64,000 nt of DNA from Gilvibacter sediminis. GTDB taxonomy: Bacteria; Bacteroidota; Bacteroidia; Flavobacteriales; Flavobacteriaceae. The stretch covers positions 1-64,000 of the forward strand of contig NZ_JAQQTE010000002.1 of the NCBI RefSeq assembly GCF_028561565.1. Direction: 5' to 3'. The notes under the pieces were generated by a model. The model worked only from the letters and a program-made list of their open reading frames with translations, had not been told where the DNA came from and ran no database searches. Numbering within the stretch: the first letter of the stretch is position 1; each line of letters starts with the position of its first letter. This document shows, in pieces, positions 1 to 6,289 of this stretch. Made by a program: the position numbers and the translations under genes.

Positions 1-71
1 AAATCAAATTGAGCTTGTGAACTTGCGTTCACAGAAAATAAAGATGCTATAAATAGGAATAGTTTTTTCAA
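1..71 (-). CDS. Exported protein, N-terminal fragment (cut by window edge)
   Basis: Only the first 23 codons lie in the window. They begin with TTG and give a lysine pair, a hydrophobic core and a small-residue region ending near Ala-Gln-Ala-Gln, which is a Sec signal peptide. An in-frame TAA lies a few codons upstream, and no ATG lies between it and the TTG. The gene follows attC-like site 1 directly, in the same orientation as the other cassettes, so it should be the next cassette of the array. Nothing can be said about the mature protein. Confidence 0.55.
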   Translation of the reverse strand, partial: MKKLFLFIASLFSVNASSQAQFD

Positions 72-91
72 AGTGTATTTAGTAATGCGTT

Positions 92-225
92 ACAACGTCC
101 CCGTATAAACCCCGTGCGAACGAGTTGCTTGGCCTATACTATCAGCCGTTATCTTTTTTAGTTTAATTTCTGCACTCAAACCCTGCTACGGTGAGCTTGG
201 GGTTTATGCGTTGTTGGCTTGCGTT
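92..225 (-). repeat. attC-like recombination site 1 (3' end of cassette A)
   Basis: Read on the minus strand, the site runs R box AAGCCAAC, short spacer AACG, L box CATAAACCCC (complement of 199-208), a loop of about 85 nt, L' box GGGGTTTATA (complement of 104-113), spacer CGGGGAC, then GTTGTA opening the next unit. The L boxes pair at 9 of 10 positions, and the spacers cannot pair and differ in length (4 and 7 nt). The outer box and following bases (213-225) match the opposite strand of cassette A's own 5' end (661-649) at 11 of 13 positions. This is the geometry of an integron attC site, although the outer box does not fit the GTTRRRY core. Confidence 0.75.
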
Positions 226-229
226 GTTA

Positions 230-655
230 TTAATCATTCATCCTCAAATATTCATCCTTGACTATGTAACCATTATTATTGAATACAAGTTCTAATTTAT
301 TATTTGTAATGAAGCGAAAAACTAACTGTTTATCGTCAAACTTAATAACAGAGTCTTTTACTGTAAAGGAATAATTTGTTTCTGTTTGAAACCACTTTTC
401 TTTAAAATTCTCATTGACAAAGACCTCATAATCGCAATTTCCAACTGTTAAATAGTTTGATTTAAATATCAAAAAAGATCTGCATCCTAACTCAGTTTCT
501 AATTCTGAAACATTGATCGTGGTTAAAAATCCGTCTATCTCTCTTGTTTGAGACATTTGAACCCACTTTCCGCCTAGCTCAACTTGTTGTGCGAAGCCTT
601 TACAAGTAAAAGCAATTATTGCTATTATGAATATTACTCTTTTCAACAAATGCAT
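230..655 (-). CDS. Cassette A: small exported protein of unknown function
   Basis: A 141-residue protein starting at the ATG at 655. A longer reading back to 700 would run into the recombination site and is unlikely. Residues 1-22 form a clear signal peptide ending Gly-Phe-Ala. The mature part opens with a Gly-Gly-Lys-Trp stretch and is rich in predicted beta strands, reminiscent of small lipocalin-like proteins of Bacteroidota, but no family can be assigned. It is the only gene between attC-like sites 1 and 2, has little intergenic space, and is AT-rich compared with the backbone genes. The absence of its own obvious promoter is typical of a cassette gene. Confidence 0.65.
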   Translation of the reverse strand: MHLLKRVIFIIAIIAFTCKGFAQQVELGGKWVQMSQTREIDGFLTTINVSELETELGCRSFLIFKSNYLTVGNCDYEVFVNENFKEKWFQTETNYSFTVKDSVIKFDDKQLVFRFITNNKLELVFNNNGYIVKDEYLRMND

Positions 656-794
656 GCCAACGTCCCCGTATAAACGCCGTGGGAACCATCCGACGCGCAC
701 TACACGTAACGTTTGATCTTTTTAAATTAAATTTTCTTCTCTATCACCCTAGCCTTGTGAGCGATGGCGATTATGCGTTGTTGTAGCCTGTGCT
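656..794 (-). repeat. attC-like recombination site 2 (3' end of cassette B)
   Basis: Minus-strand layout: R box GGCTACAAC, spacer AACG, L box CATAATCGCC (complement of 766-775), a loop of about 87 nt, L' box GGCGTTTATA (complement of 669-678), spacer CGGGGAC, then GTTGGC opening cassette A. Bases 780-794 match the opposite strand of cassette B's own 5' end (1291-1277) at 13 of 15 positions, with the first nine identical. The block 93-110 of site 1 recurs here at 658-675, and the loops of the two sites are also recognisably related, so the sites share descent. Confidence 0.8.
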
Positions 795-796
795 GG

Positions 797-1258
797 CTAC
801 TCAAATCTTTTCAAAACTTTCCTTTCCGAATATACCTCTTTCCACATTTCTATTTTATATGTGTCATTCGGGTTTTTCTCGTATGCTGTATTTAAGTTTT
901 TTGAGTACACACGTACTCGGTAATCGCCATTTTCAATTGCGGTCTCCATTACAATTTCAGAGTTTGGACAATCTAATACTTGCACAAATCCAGAATGGAT
1001 CTTTAAACTCGCTTCTACCACATGGTCAAAGTCACTGAAATCCTCGATTAAACTTTTAGTAACTAAAATTTCAAATTCACATTCTACATCACCTTCTTCA
1101 TTTTCAATTCCTATACCTAAAACGCCTTCGCCTACAGCAAGTTTATCTGTAAATGCATCATCTGACCAAAAATCATCTGAACTTGTATCTCCATTTGAAT
1201 TCTTGTCGTTTAAATAAAACTGTCTAAAAGAGGTTCTGAATTTTAAACGTAAGCTCAT
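797..1258 (-). CDS. Cassette B: hypothetical protein
   Basis: A 153-residue acidic protein with no signal peptide or membrane segment, probably cytoplasmic. It has a polar, Ser/Asp-rich stretch near residues 20-35, then alternating hydrophobic and charged segments suggesting a beta-rich fold. I do not recognise the family. The stop codon lies at the edge of attC-like site 2 and the start is about 25 nt downstream of the site 3 core, so the gene fills its cassette almost completely. The compact, soluble form would fit an immunity or antidote protein, but nothing in the sequence proves this. Confidence 0.65.
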   Translation of the reverse strand: MSLRLKFRTSFRQFYLNDKNSNGDTSSDDFWSDDAFTDKLAVGEGVLGIGIENEEGDVECEFEILVTKSLIEDFSDFDHVVEASLKIHSGFVQVLDCPNSEIVMETAIENGDYRVRVYSKNLNTAYEKNPNDTYKIEMWKEVYSERKVLKRFE

Positions 1259-1285
1259 TTTCCTAATATGGTTTGAAGCATTGGC

Positions 1286-1486
1286 TACAACGTCTTCGCA
1301 TAAACCGCGGGCGGCATGTGGCGCGCGGCTGGATTCCCCAACTTCATCTACCCCGCATTTTAATCAGCAGGGAGAGCCACCTTGCCTACACTAAGACGTT
1401 TCTTTTTGTTTTACTTAAAGTTACTAGTTTCTGGATATGCCGCAAACTAGCCATGCGGATTTATGCGTTGTTGTAAGACGTTTATT
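1286..1486 (-). repeat. attC-like recombination site 3 (3' end of cassette C)
   Basis: Minus-strand layout: R box CTTACAAC, spacer AACG, L box CATAAATCCGC (complement of 1455-1465), a loop of about 145 nt, L' box GCGGTTTATG (complement of 1299-1308), spacer CGAAGAC, then GTTGTAGCC opening cassette B. One extra base bulges in the L box. Bases 1470-1486 match the opposite strand of cassette C's own 5' end (1837-1821) at 15 of 17 positions, the best case in the array. Its spacers match those of sites 1 and 2 in length and mostly in sequence. Confidence 0.8.
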
Positions 1487-1815
1487 TATGGTTGATAGCT
1501 TATTTTAACTAAATCTCCACGGAAGAAAGATTCTTTCTCCTTTTGGACAAAGACAATATCACTGTCATGTTCAATTAATAATGAGTTGTTGTCAAGCCAA
1601 TTCGCGGAGATATTACTCCCTTTTTTAACATAATGTAAAATACCTCCACCACCTTGAGAATTCCATTCAAGCAAACCGCTTGTATTTTTATAATTGCCAT
1701 CAACATATTCCTCGACAATAATCAATACTTTTTTACTATCGGGAGAATTTACTCGAACAAGTTCAATAATTGAAAAATCAATTTCTTTCTTTCGCTCCCT
1801 TCTAAAGAATTTCAT
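1486..1815 (-). CDS. Cassette C: hypothetical protein
   Basis: A 109-residue protein with a strongly basic N-terminus (Arg-Arg-Glu-Arg-Lys-Lys within residues 5-10), no signal peptide and no membrane segment. It contains a Gly-rich turn near residue 56. The family is not recognised. It is the first cassette downstream of the recombinase gene, in the same orientation, separated from it by 46 nt that carry only a single recombination core. In an integron this position belongs to the most recently captured cassette and would be read from the recombinase side. Confidence 0.6.
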   Translation of the reverse strand: MKFFRRERKKEIDFSIIELVRVNSPDSKKVLIIVEEYVDGNYKNTSGLLEWNSQGGGGILHYVKKGSNISANWLDNNSLLIEHDSDIVFVQKEKESFFRGDLVKISYQP

Positions 1816-1820
1816 GATTT

Positions 1821-1846
1821 AATAAATGACTTACAACTTGTTATAT
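1821..1846 (-). other. Candidate attI-like site (single core without an attC stem)
   Basis: Between the recombinase stop and cassette C, the minus strand reads ATAACAAGTTGTAAGTC. It contains the same GTTGTAAG core that opens cassette C, but no L boxes and no large hairpin. The short symmetry ACAA-C-TTGT resembles a two-arm recombinase binding site. A lone core at the junction between recombinase and first cassette is what an attI site with an inserted cassette looks like. The assignment rests on position and on the core match only. Confidence 0.45.
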
Positions 1847-1861
1847 CCTCTAAATTATTAA

Positions 1862-3046
1862 TCATATACCGAAACCAGGCCATATTAACACATTTTTTTT
1901 AGGCGCGATTTCGGGAGGCGTATTCTTTGCATCCATCAGCATTTGATCTAAAGGTGAACGTATGGACTGCAGATCCTTGCGCTGCACATGGGTATAGACC
2001 ATGGTAGTTTCTGGCCGGCTGTGACCAAGTAACTCTTGTATGTAGCGAATATCTGTGCCGTTCTCGAGTAAATGCGTAGCATAACTATGGCGCAGGGTAT
2101 GCGGTGTTACCCGTTTTGTGATCCCTGCGCGCTCACAACTTATTTTTAAAAACCTACGCACACTATTGGGGTTGTACTGTCCACCCTTTGGGTTTTCAAT
2201 GAAATAAACCTGAGGCTGAAAAGCCATATAGTAGCTTTGCAATAAGGGTATGCAGCTTTCTGCTATGGATGCATATCTATCCTTGCGACCCTTGGAGTTC
2301 CTCACATGCAGCAGTCTCCTGTCAAAATCAAAATTAGAAAGCTTTAGATTCAACAACTCCCCAATCCTTAAGCCCGAACCGTAGAGCATGGCCAACGCGG
2401 CGCGGTGCTTTAAATTCTTTGTGACCTGTAAAAGGGTCATCACCTCTTGTGGGCTTAAAACAACAGGCAGTTTTTTGTCCTTTTTAGGCATGGGGATCTC
2501 TTCTCCATCTATGGAACATTCCGGATAGAAGTAAGCAAAGAGCTTGAGTGCACTAACGGCTTGCCTGTGGGTGCTTATGGAATACTTCAAGTGTTTTACA
2601 GTCCATTCCAGATATTCCCTCACGTCTTCCACCCCGAGCTCTGTAGTATCTGTATCTCCGCTATGACGTAAAAAGTCCAAAATAAATCCACCATATACCG
2701 CAATGGTATTCTTACTATATCTGCGTCCTCCTAAAAAGTCAATAAACTGACGATGAACTTCGGTTTTTTCAATGGAGAGCCCTTTTTGAATTATTTTGAC
2801 ACTTTTAGATCTTCGCTCAACATTCTTGATCTGATAAACACTAACCGTGTAACCGCCGGTCAGCATGTATTGCTTAAACGCTTCGATTCGCGTTTCCAAA
2901 TAAAAGAGGTAGAAACAACGCTTTTCACTAGACCAATAAACTCCAGGGAATTCTTTGATGTACTGTTTAAGCGTGTAGGCATAGACAAACTGAATCGCCA
3001 TACAAGTCCGCCCTTGATGTATTATAGGCTTTAGAGTGACTTTCAT
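1862..3046 (-). CDS. Tyrosine recombinase, Xer-like, associated with the cassette array
   Basis: A 394-residue site-specific recombinase. Residues 1-95 form an extra N-terminal region of a type I associate with Bacteroidota integrases, about 97-180 form the SAM-like core-binding domain, and 195-365 the catalytic domain. The catalytic residues are all present: Arg227, a Lys at 252 or 255, His316 and Arg319 in HTLRH, His342 in LLGHS and the nucleophile Tyr351. After the Tyr comes an S-P-L-D motif (364-367), also seen in IntI. The extra segment IntI carries before HTLRH (with its DP..G..RRHH motif) is missing, so this is not IntI by the usual definition. The N-terminus starts at the ATG at 3046. 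It is transcribed in the same direction as the cassettes on both sides, unlike classic integrons where intI is divergent. Confidence 0.85.
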   Translation of the reverse strand: MKVTLKPIIHQGRTCMAIQFVYAYTLKQYIKEFPGVYWSSEKRCFYLFYLETRIEAFKQYMLTGGYTVSVYQIKNVERRSKSVKIIQKGLSIEKTEVHRQFIDFLGGRRYSKNTIAVYGGFILDFLRHSGDTDTTELGVEDVREYLEWTVKHLKYSISTHRQAVSALKLFAYFYPECSIDGEEIPMPKKDKKLPVVLSPQEVMTLLQVTKNLKHRAALAMLYGSGLRIGELLNLKLSNFDFDRRLLHVRNSKGRKDRYASIAESCIPLLQSYYMAFQPQVYFIENPKGGQYNPNSVRRFLKISCERAGITKRVTPHTLRHSYATHLLENGTDIRYIQELLGHSRPETTMVYTHVQRKDLQSIRSPLDQMLMDAKNTPPEIAPKKNVLIWPGFGI

Positions 3047-3196
3047 GTAGCTAATTATTAATTAGACTCCATAAAAACTACTGAATGTCAGTCCATAAGG
3101 CTATTAATGCTTGTCCAGATTTATGAATGTATGACACAAGCTTGAAGTCAAGGACGTTGAAAGGCTTGATAATTTGTGTTGCCATGCATTGTTAGA
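3047..3196 (-). other. Non-coding stretch upstream of the recombinase gene
   Basis: This 150-bp gap holds the 3' edge of cassette E, whose bases 3173-3183 match the opposite strand of its own 5' end at 8 of 11 positions. It also holds small symmetries, including CTAATTATTAATTAG just before the recombinase start and ACTGACATTCAGT further upstream on the minus strand. The recombinase promoter must lie here if the gene is not read through from cassette E. I see no perfect TAnnTTTG box. The nearest is TAGTTTTT about 25 nt before the start. Confidence 0.35.
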
Positions 3197-3718
3197 TCAC
3201 TTCGACCTCGGTCTAAAATCTTCATAATGCAAATCAAAATTCTCAGTTAAAAATCTCACGGCCAAATCGCAATTAGTTTCCTTATCTAAATAAATAATCG
3301 AATCCCTTTGCATGTGATCATCACTCAATAAAAACAATTCTTTTACATTTTCTGATTCTCCACTTGATTCACCACCCGATGGGACGAAAGAAAATCGATA
3401 GCGTTTACTCAAATTCAAAGCTGAAATTACTTTGCGATTCTGAAATGGCACAAATGTTTTAAACAGCAAAACTCTGCCAAGTGAAAGGGTCCGATACAAT
3501 TTATCACCTTTACGCAACAAACCTTTTTTCGCAAAAGCCAAACATGCTAGATATGCACTGAGAATTAGAAAAAAGACAGTGACCAAAGGGCCGGTTAAAT
3601 CGCCTGCCTCATTTATCGAATTAATTACAAATAAGAATGAAATCACAGCAAAACTGATCAAAACAACTCTATGATTAGCTCTGTAACGATTTTCTAAAAC
3701 GATTAATTCCCTATTCAT
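3197..3718 (-). CDS. Cassette E: small membrane protein
   Basis: A 173-residue protein from the ATG at 3718. An earlier ATG at 3769 lies inside the recombination site and is probably not used. Two hydrophobic segments at about residues 17-33 and 43-63 suggest a double-spanning inner-membrane anchor, followed by a charged cytoplasmic domain of about 105 residues. The layout resembles small bacterial PH-domain-like membrane proteins, but no family can be named. The stop codon lies next to a GTTAGATC core-like sequence. The gene is flanked by attC-like sites, hence a cassette. Confidence 0.6.
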   Translation of the reverse strand: MNRELIVLENRYRANHRVVLISFAVISFLFVINSINEAGDLTGPLVTVFFLILSAYLACLAFAKKGLLRKGDKLYRTLSLGRVLLFKTFVPFQNRKVISALNLSKRYRFSFVPSGGESSGESENVKELFLLSDDHMQRDSIIYLDKETNCDLAVRFLTENFDLHYEDFRPRSK

Positions 3719-3740
3719 TATTAAGTATTGGGACAATGAA

Positions 3741-3812
3741 ACACAACGCTCTTTCGTAATTAAGTCCATTGGACTTTAATCTTCGTGGAATATGTGTTGT
3801 TGGCTACAGTTT
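3741..3812 (-). repeat. attC-like site (3' end of cassette F); carries a 41-bp repeat
   Basis: Minus-strand R box TGTAGCCAAC, a hairpin closed by TTAAAGTCCA and TGGACTTAA, then GTTGTGTTT opening cassette E. The loop is very short, unlike sites 1-3. Bases 3799-3812 match the opposite strand of cassette F's own 5' end (4424-4411) at 12 of 14 positions. Bases 3742-3782 are identical, over all 41 positions, to 6217-6257, so this arm exists in two copies bracketing cassettes F to I. Confidence 0.7.
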
Positions 3813-4412
3813 ATACAATTTTCTAAGCGCTGTTTGTTTTGCTTTAAACTCATACTTTCCTTTAACTACCTCGAGATCTTCCAATATTTGAATGGCGCGC
3901 TTATCTCCTAATTTTCCAAGAGCATCAATTGAATGCCCTCTAAGTTTGTCATCTGTCAACTTTTCAATAAGAATATCAAATGACTCATCAGTTTTTATCC
4001 GGGCTAATATTCCAAGAAGAGGTTGTAATGCAATTCCATAATTTTTTCGTTTACAGATTTCGAGAATTGCTGTGTACGATGATTTGTCATTTATAATATA
4101 TAAAGCATTACCCGCTGCATATAAAATCAGTTCTTCAGAACCTGTGATTTCACCTTCACTCTCGTCAAACATTTTCACTAAATAAGGCACAGCTTTCGTA
4201 TTACCTTTTTCACTTAATGCTCGGATTATCATTTCTTTCTCAGATCCAGATGTCTTCTCCAGATATTTCAATAAAAGAGAAAGATAAGGTTTAGATGATG
4301 TTTTAGAATTCACCAAAGTTGTTACAGGGTCAAAAACTTCTCCCATGAACTCGCCTTTGGGAAGTCCTAAAACCTCAAGTTCATAATTCAGTGTTTGATA
4401 CTCAGTCATCAA
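3804..4412 (-). CDS. Cassette F: HEAT-repeat protein
   Basis: A 202-residue soluble protein made of several helical pairs of the HEAT/PBS-lyase type. The clearest repeats are around residues 60-85 (ALSEKGNTKAVPYLVKMF) and 163-185 (ALGKLGDKRAIQILEDL), each with the small-residue, Gly-(N/D)-(T/K)-A signature. Such domains are protein-binding scaffolds, and no catalytic residues are visible. The stop codon overlaps the R box of the attC-like site. The start could be M1 or M2, which are adjacent. The gene is a single-gene cassette and the function cannot be inferred from neighbours. Confidence 0.7.
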   Translation of the reverse strand: MMTEYQTLNYELEVLGLPKGEFMGEVFDPVTTLVNSKTSSKPYLSLLLKYLEKTSGSEKEMIIRALSEKGNTKAVPYLVKMFDESEGEITGSEELILYAAGNALYIINDKSSYTAILEICKRKNYGIALQPLLGILARIKTDESFDILIEKLTDDKLRGHSIDALGKLGDKRAIQILEDLEVVKGKYEFKAKQTALRKLYKL

Positions 4413-4475
4413 ATTGTAGCTAACGGTTAGGCTAAACTACGTTTAATGCAGTTTAGGTGCTGTTGGCTGTAATTT
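4411..4475 (-). repeat. attC-like site (3' end of cassette G), compact form
   Basis: This is the cleanest short site. On the minus strand: R box AATTACAGCCAAC, spacer AGCAC, L box CTAAACT, an 11-nt loop, L' box AGTTTAG, spacer CCTAACC, then GTTAGCTAC opening cassette F. The L boxes pair perfectly and the two spacers (5 and 7 nt) do not pair. Bases 4462-4474 match the opposite strand of cassette G's 5' end (4894-4882) at 11 of 13 positions. The length of about 60 bp is within the range of integron attC sites. Confidence 0.75.
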
Positions 4476-4476
4476 T

Positions 4477-4875
4477 TTAATCTATTAAAGTTCCCTTTAA
4501 GGTTTTGATCAATTTCATTACTCTTTCATCACTCAAATCGGTAACTCTATATTCTCGGTATCGTTCACCTCCTTGACGCATTACGACTTCATATTCAAAT
4601 CCATCCTGCAAGTCATTTATTCTTTCAATGCGAATCTCTTTTTGATCATTTCTAAGTCCGTGCTTTACCGATCTAGAAATTACTAGAGTGTGCATGGATG
4701 TCCCAATTCGGAAGTTTTGTGAATCACCCGAGTCCTTCATTTTTTGAATCAACTGAAGTATTGGTTCTACAAAACTGAAGCCTTCATAGTTCTCCATTAA
4801 ATCACGATAGAAACTTTCCGTCTCACTCCATGACTCTTCAAATCGCCTTCTTATTTCTTCAGTCCTATTATCCAC
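4477..4875 (-). CDS. Cassette G: hypothetical protein
   Basis: A 132-residue charged, soluble protein. The first 50 residues look helical (EEIRRRFEESW and a second helix through ILQLIQKM), and the rest alternates short strands with basic and acidic residues. No signal peptide, membrane segment or catalytic motif is visible, and I do not recognise the family. The gene fills its cassette, with the stop 3 nt from the R box of the compact site and the start about 20 nt from the degenerate boundary at 4881-4912. Confidence 0.6.
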   Translation of the reverse strand: MDNRTEEIRRRFEESWSETESFYRDLMENYEGFSFVEPILQLIQKMKDSGDSQNFRIGTSMHTLVISRSVKHGLRNDQKEIRIERINDLQDGFEYEVVMRQGGERYREYRVTDLSDERVMKLIKTLKGTLID

Positions 4876-4880
4876 TTTTT

Positions 4881-4912
4881 AATTGCAGCCAAATATTGTT
4901 ACCTGCTGGCTT
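4881..4912 (-). repeat. Degenerate cassette boundary between G and H
   Basis: The minus strand keeps the 5' end of cassette G (TTGGCTGCAATT), but the base before it is T rather than the G seen at the other cores. The other arm, GCTGGC near 4905-4910, does not match the 5' end of the H-I unit. No L-box stem is convincing. This looks like a decayed or recombined site. Confidence 0.4.
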
Positions 4913-4913
4913 T

Positions 4914-5555
4914 TTATTCGTTCATTTTTAACAATCCACTTTTAAAGTAGATTTTCATATTATTTCTTGTCTTTTTTCTTTTAGGTTCCTCTTCTTCAAG
5001 AAAAGCTCCTGATGCCGAATAGAAATTATCACTCTTAAATTCCACAAGTCCATAAATAATCTGGTTTTTGGTCGAGTCAGGAATTTCGGATAGCACAATT
5101 TTTGTGTCAGAACAAGGAACTTCCAGTCTCATTATCAAGCTGTCATTTTCTTTGTAGGCATAAGTTGGAAAATCATCCGAACTCAACATATGAAATAGTT
5201 CCGCCTTCTTGTCAGCTATTTTGATATAAAAACCAGTTCCGCCAAAAAGTCCATATGCTCCATTGATTCCAAGCGTATCTTTATCCCACAAGTAGAATGA
5301 TTTAAAGGGAAGTTTTTTTGAAAAGTCTGTGCTTGAAATTACAAGACTGTCATTTTCATAACTTTCCACATATAGACTGTTCCCATAGACTTGCATTAAG
5401 TCGCCAAATATTTCAAATTCATGTTCTTCAACTATATGTTTTTCAACTTGACTTTTTATGTTTGGGTCTATTGTAAGTCCGTCAATATCGGTTTTCTTTT
5501 GTCCGTTTGAACAAGAGCATAATATCAAGACGAAAATTATTGTTAGGCACTTCAT
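4914..5555 (-). CDS. Lipoprotein of unknown function (cassette H)
   Basis: A 213-residue protein with a short lipoprotein signal (ILCSCS, candidate lipidated Cys at residue 13 or 15), so it should be anchored in the periplasm or on the outer membrane. The mature part is beta-rich with Asp/Ser-rich turns and ends with a basic segment (Lys-Arg-Lys-Lys at about 194). The family is not recognised. Only 3 nt separate it from the gene upstream (5559-6200), so the two are probably translated from one mRNA and travel as one two-gene cassette. Confidence 0.6.
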   Translation of the reverse strand: MKCLTIIFVLILCSCSNGQKKTDIDGLTIDPNIKSQVEKHIVEEHEFEIFGDLMQVYGNSLYVESYENDSLVISSTDFSKKLPFKSFYLWDKDTLGINGAYGLFGGTGFYIKIADKKAELFHMLSSDDFPTYAYKENDSLIMRLEVPCSDTKIVLSEIPDSTKNQIIYGLVEFKSDNFYSASGAFLEEEEPKRKKTRNNMKIYFKSGLLKMNE

Positions 5556-5558
5556 TTT

Positions 5559-6200
5559 TTATTCTTCGAACTGTTTGATTTTATACTTTTCCCCAAGTAT
5601 CTTCTCAATTTCCATCAGTTTATTAACGAACTTAAATCCATGATGGTTATATTCCTCAGTATCTAATTCATCGAACCTTTTTCCAAAAACTCTTTTGGTT
5701 AGTTCAAAACAAGTTTCATACGTCAACCTATTCTCCAGTTCAATTTGATATTCTTGTTTGGTGATTTCATCCAGTTCTTCCTTGTTTATTAATTGTTGAT
5801 TTTTCCAATACAATTCCTCCTCTATGAGTTCTCCGGTATTTTCGAAGATTTCGTCACCAACTGATTTACGCCTTACTTTTCTTCCATTCTCAAAGACACA
5901 AAAAGATAGTATATGTCCAATATGCAGATTTATGATTTCAGCATCCGGAAAAACCGATAGTATTTTAGATTCCGTTTTAGTTTTAGATTCTTGTTCAAAT
6001 TCAAAACTTAAAGTTGAATGCGCAATCATTAAATAGTCTTTGTAAACACCAATAAAGAGTTCACCTAGTTTAGGTCCAAAGATAAATTCAGTTTTTTCAG
6101 TTAAGTCGAAGTTTAAAAATCCTAATGATCTTACAAATGCATTATTGATTTCGACTTTTTCTTTGGTTTTTATGAATGTGGTGTAGATTTTCCAACCCAT
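5559..6200 (-). CDS. Hypothetical protein (cassette I, paired with the lipoprotein)
   Basis: A 213-residue soluble protein. The N-terminal half (about 1-110) has alternating strands with the segment KLGELFIGVYKDYLMIA. The C-terminal half (from 110) is strongly helical and acidic, with ELTKRVFGKRFDEL near its end. I do not recognise the family with confidence. It lies directly upstream of the lipoprotein gene with a 3-nt gap. Its start is about 17 nt after a GTTGTGCAT core inside the repeat at 6217-6257. Confidence 0.55.
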   Translation of the reverse strand: MGWKIYTTFIKTKEKVEINNAFVRSLGFLNFDLTEKTEFIFGPKLGELFIGVYKDYLMIAHSTLSFEFEQESKTKTESKILSVFPDAEIINLHIGHILSFCVFENGRKVRRKSVGDEIFENTGELIEEELYWKNQQLINKEELDEITKQEYQIELENRLTYETCFELTKRVFGKRFDELDTEEYNHHGFKFVNKLMEIEKILGEKYKIKQFEE

Positions 6201-6212
6201 ATTTTCTCAAAT

Positions 6213-6289
6213 GATGCACAACGCTCTTTCGTAATTAAGTCCATTGGACTTTAATCTCAACAAAATATGAGGTACTGCGCTATGATTTG
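6213..6289 (-). repeat. Partial attC-like site with second copy of the 41-bp repeat
   Basis: Bases 6217-6257 are identical to 3742-3782, including the inner hairpin AAGTCCA/TGGACTT. The opposite arm, near 6280-6290 (TTTGTTACAAG), is unlike that of the first copy and does not pair with the neighbouring cassette's 5' end. The site appears to be a hybrid of two sites, or a decayed one. The two copies bracket about 2.4 kb holding cassettes F, G, H and I. Confidence 0.6.

Noticed and set aside
1862-3046. Classic integron integrase (IntI)
   Set aside because: The IntI-specific segment before HTLRH is missing, the gene is not divergent from the cassettes, and the cores do not fit GTTRRRY. Only the overall architecture is integron-like.
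3197-3769. Longer start for the cassette E protein inside the 41-bp repeat
   Set aside because: The same ATG in the second copy of the repeat is out of frame with its downstream gene, so the repeat does not function as a start supplier. The ATG at 3718 gives a normal membrane protein.
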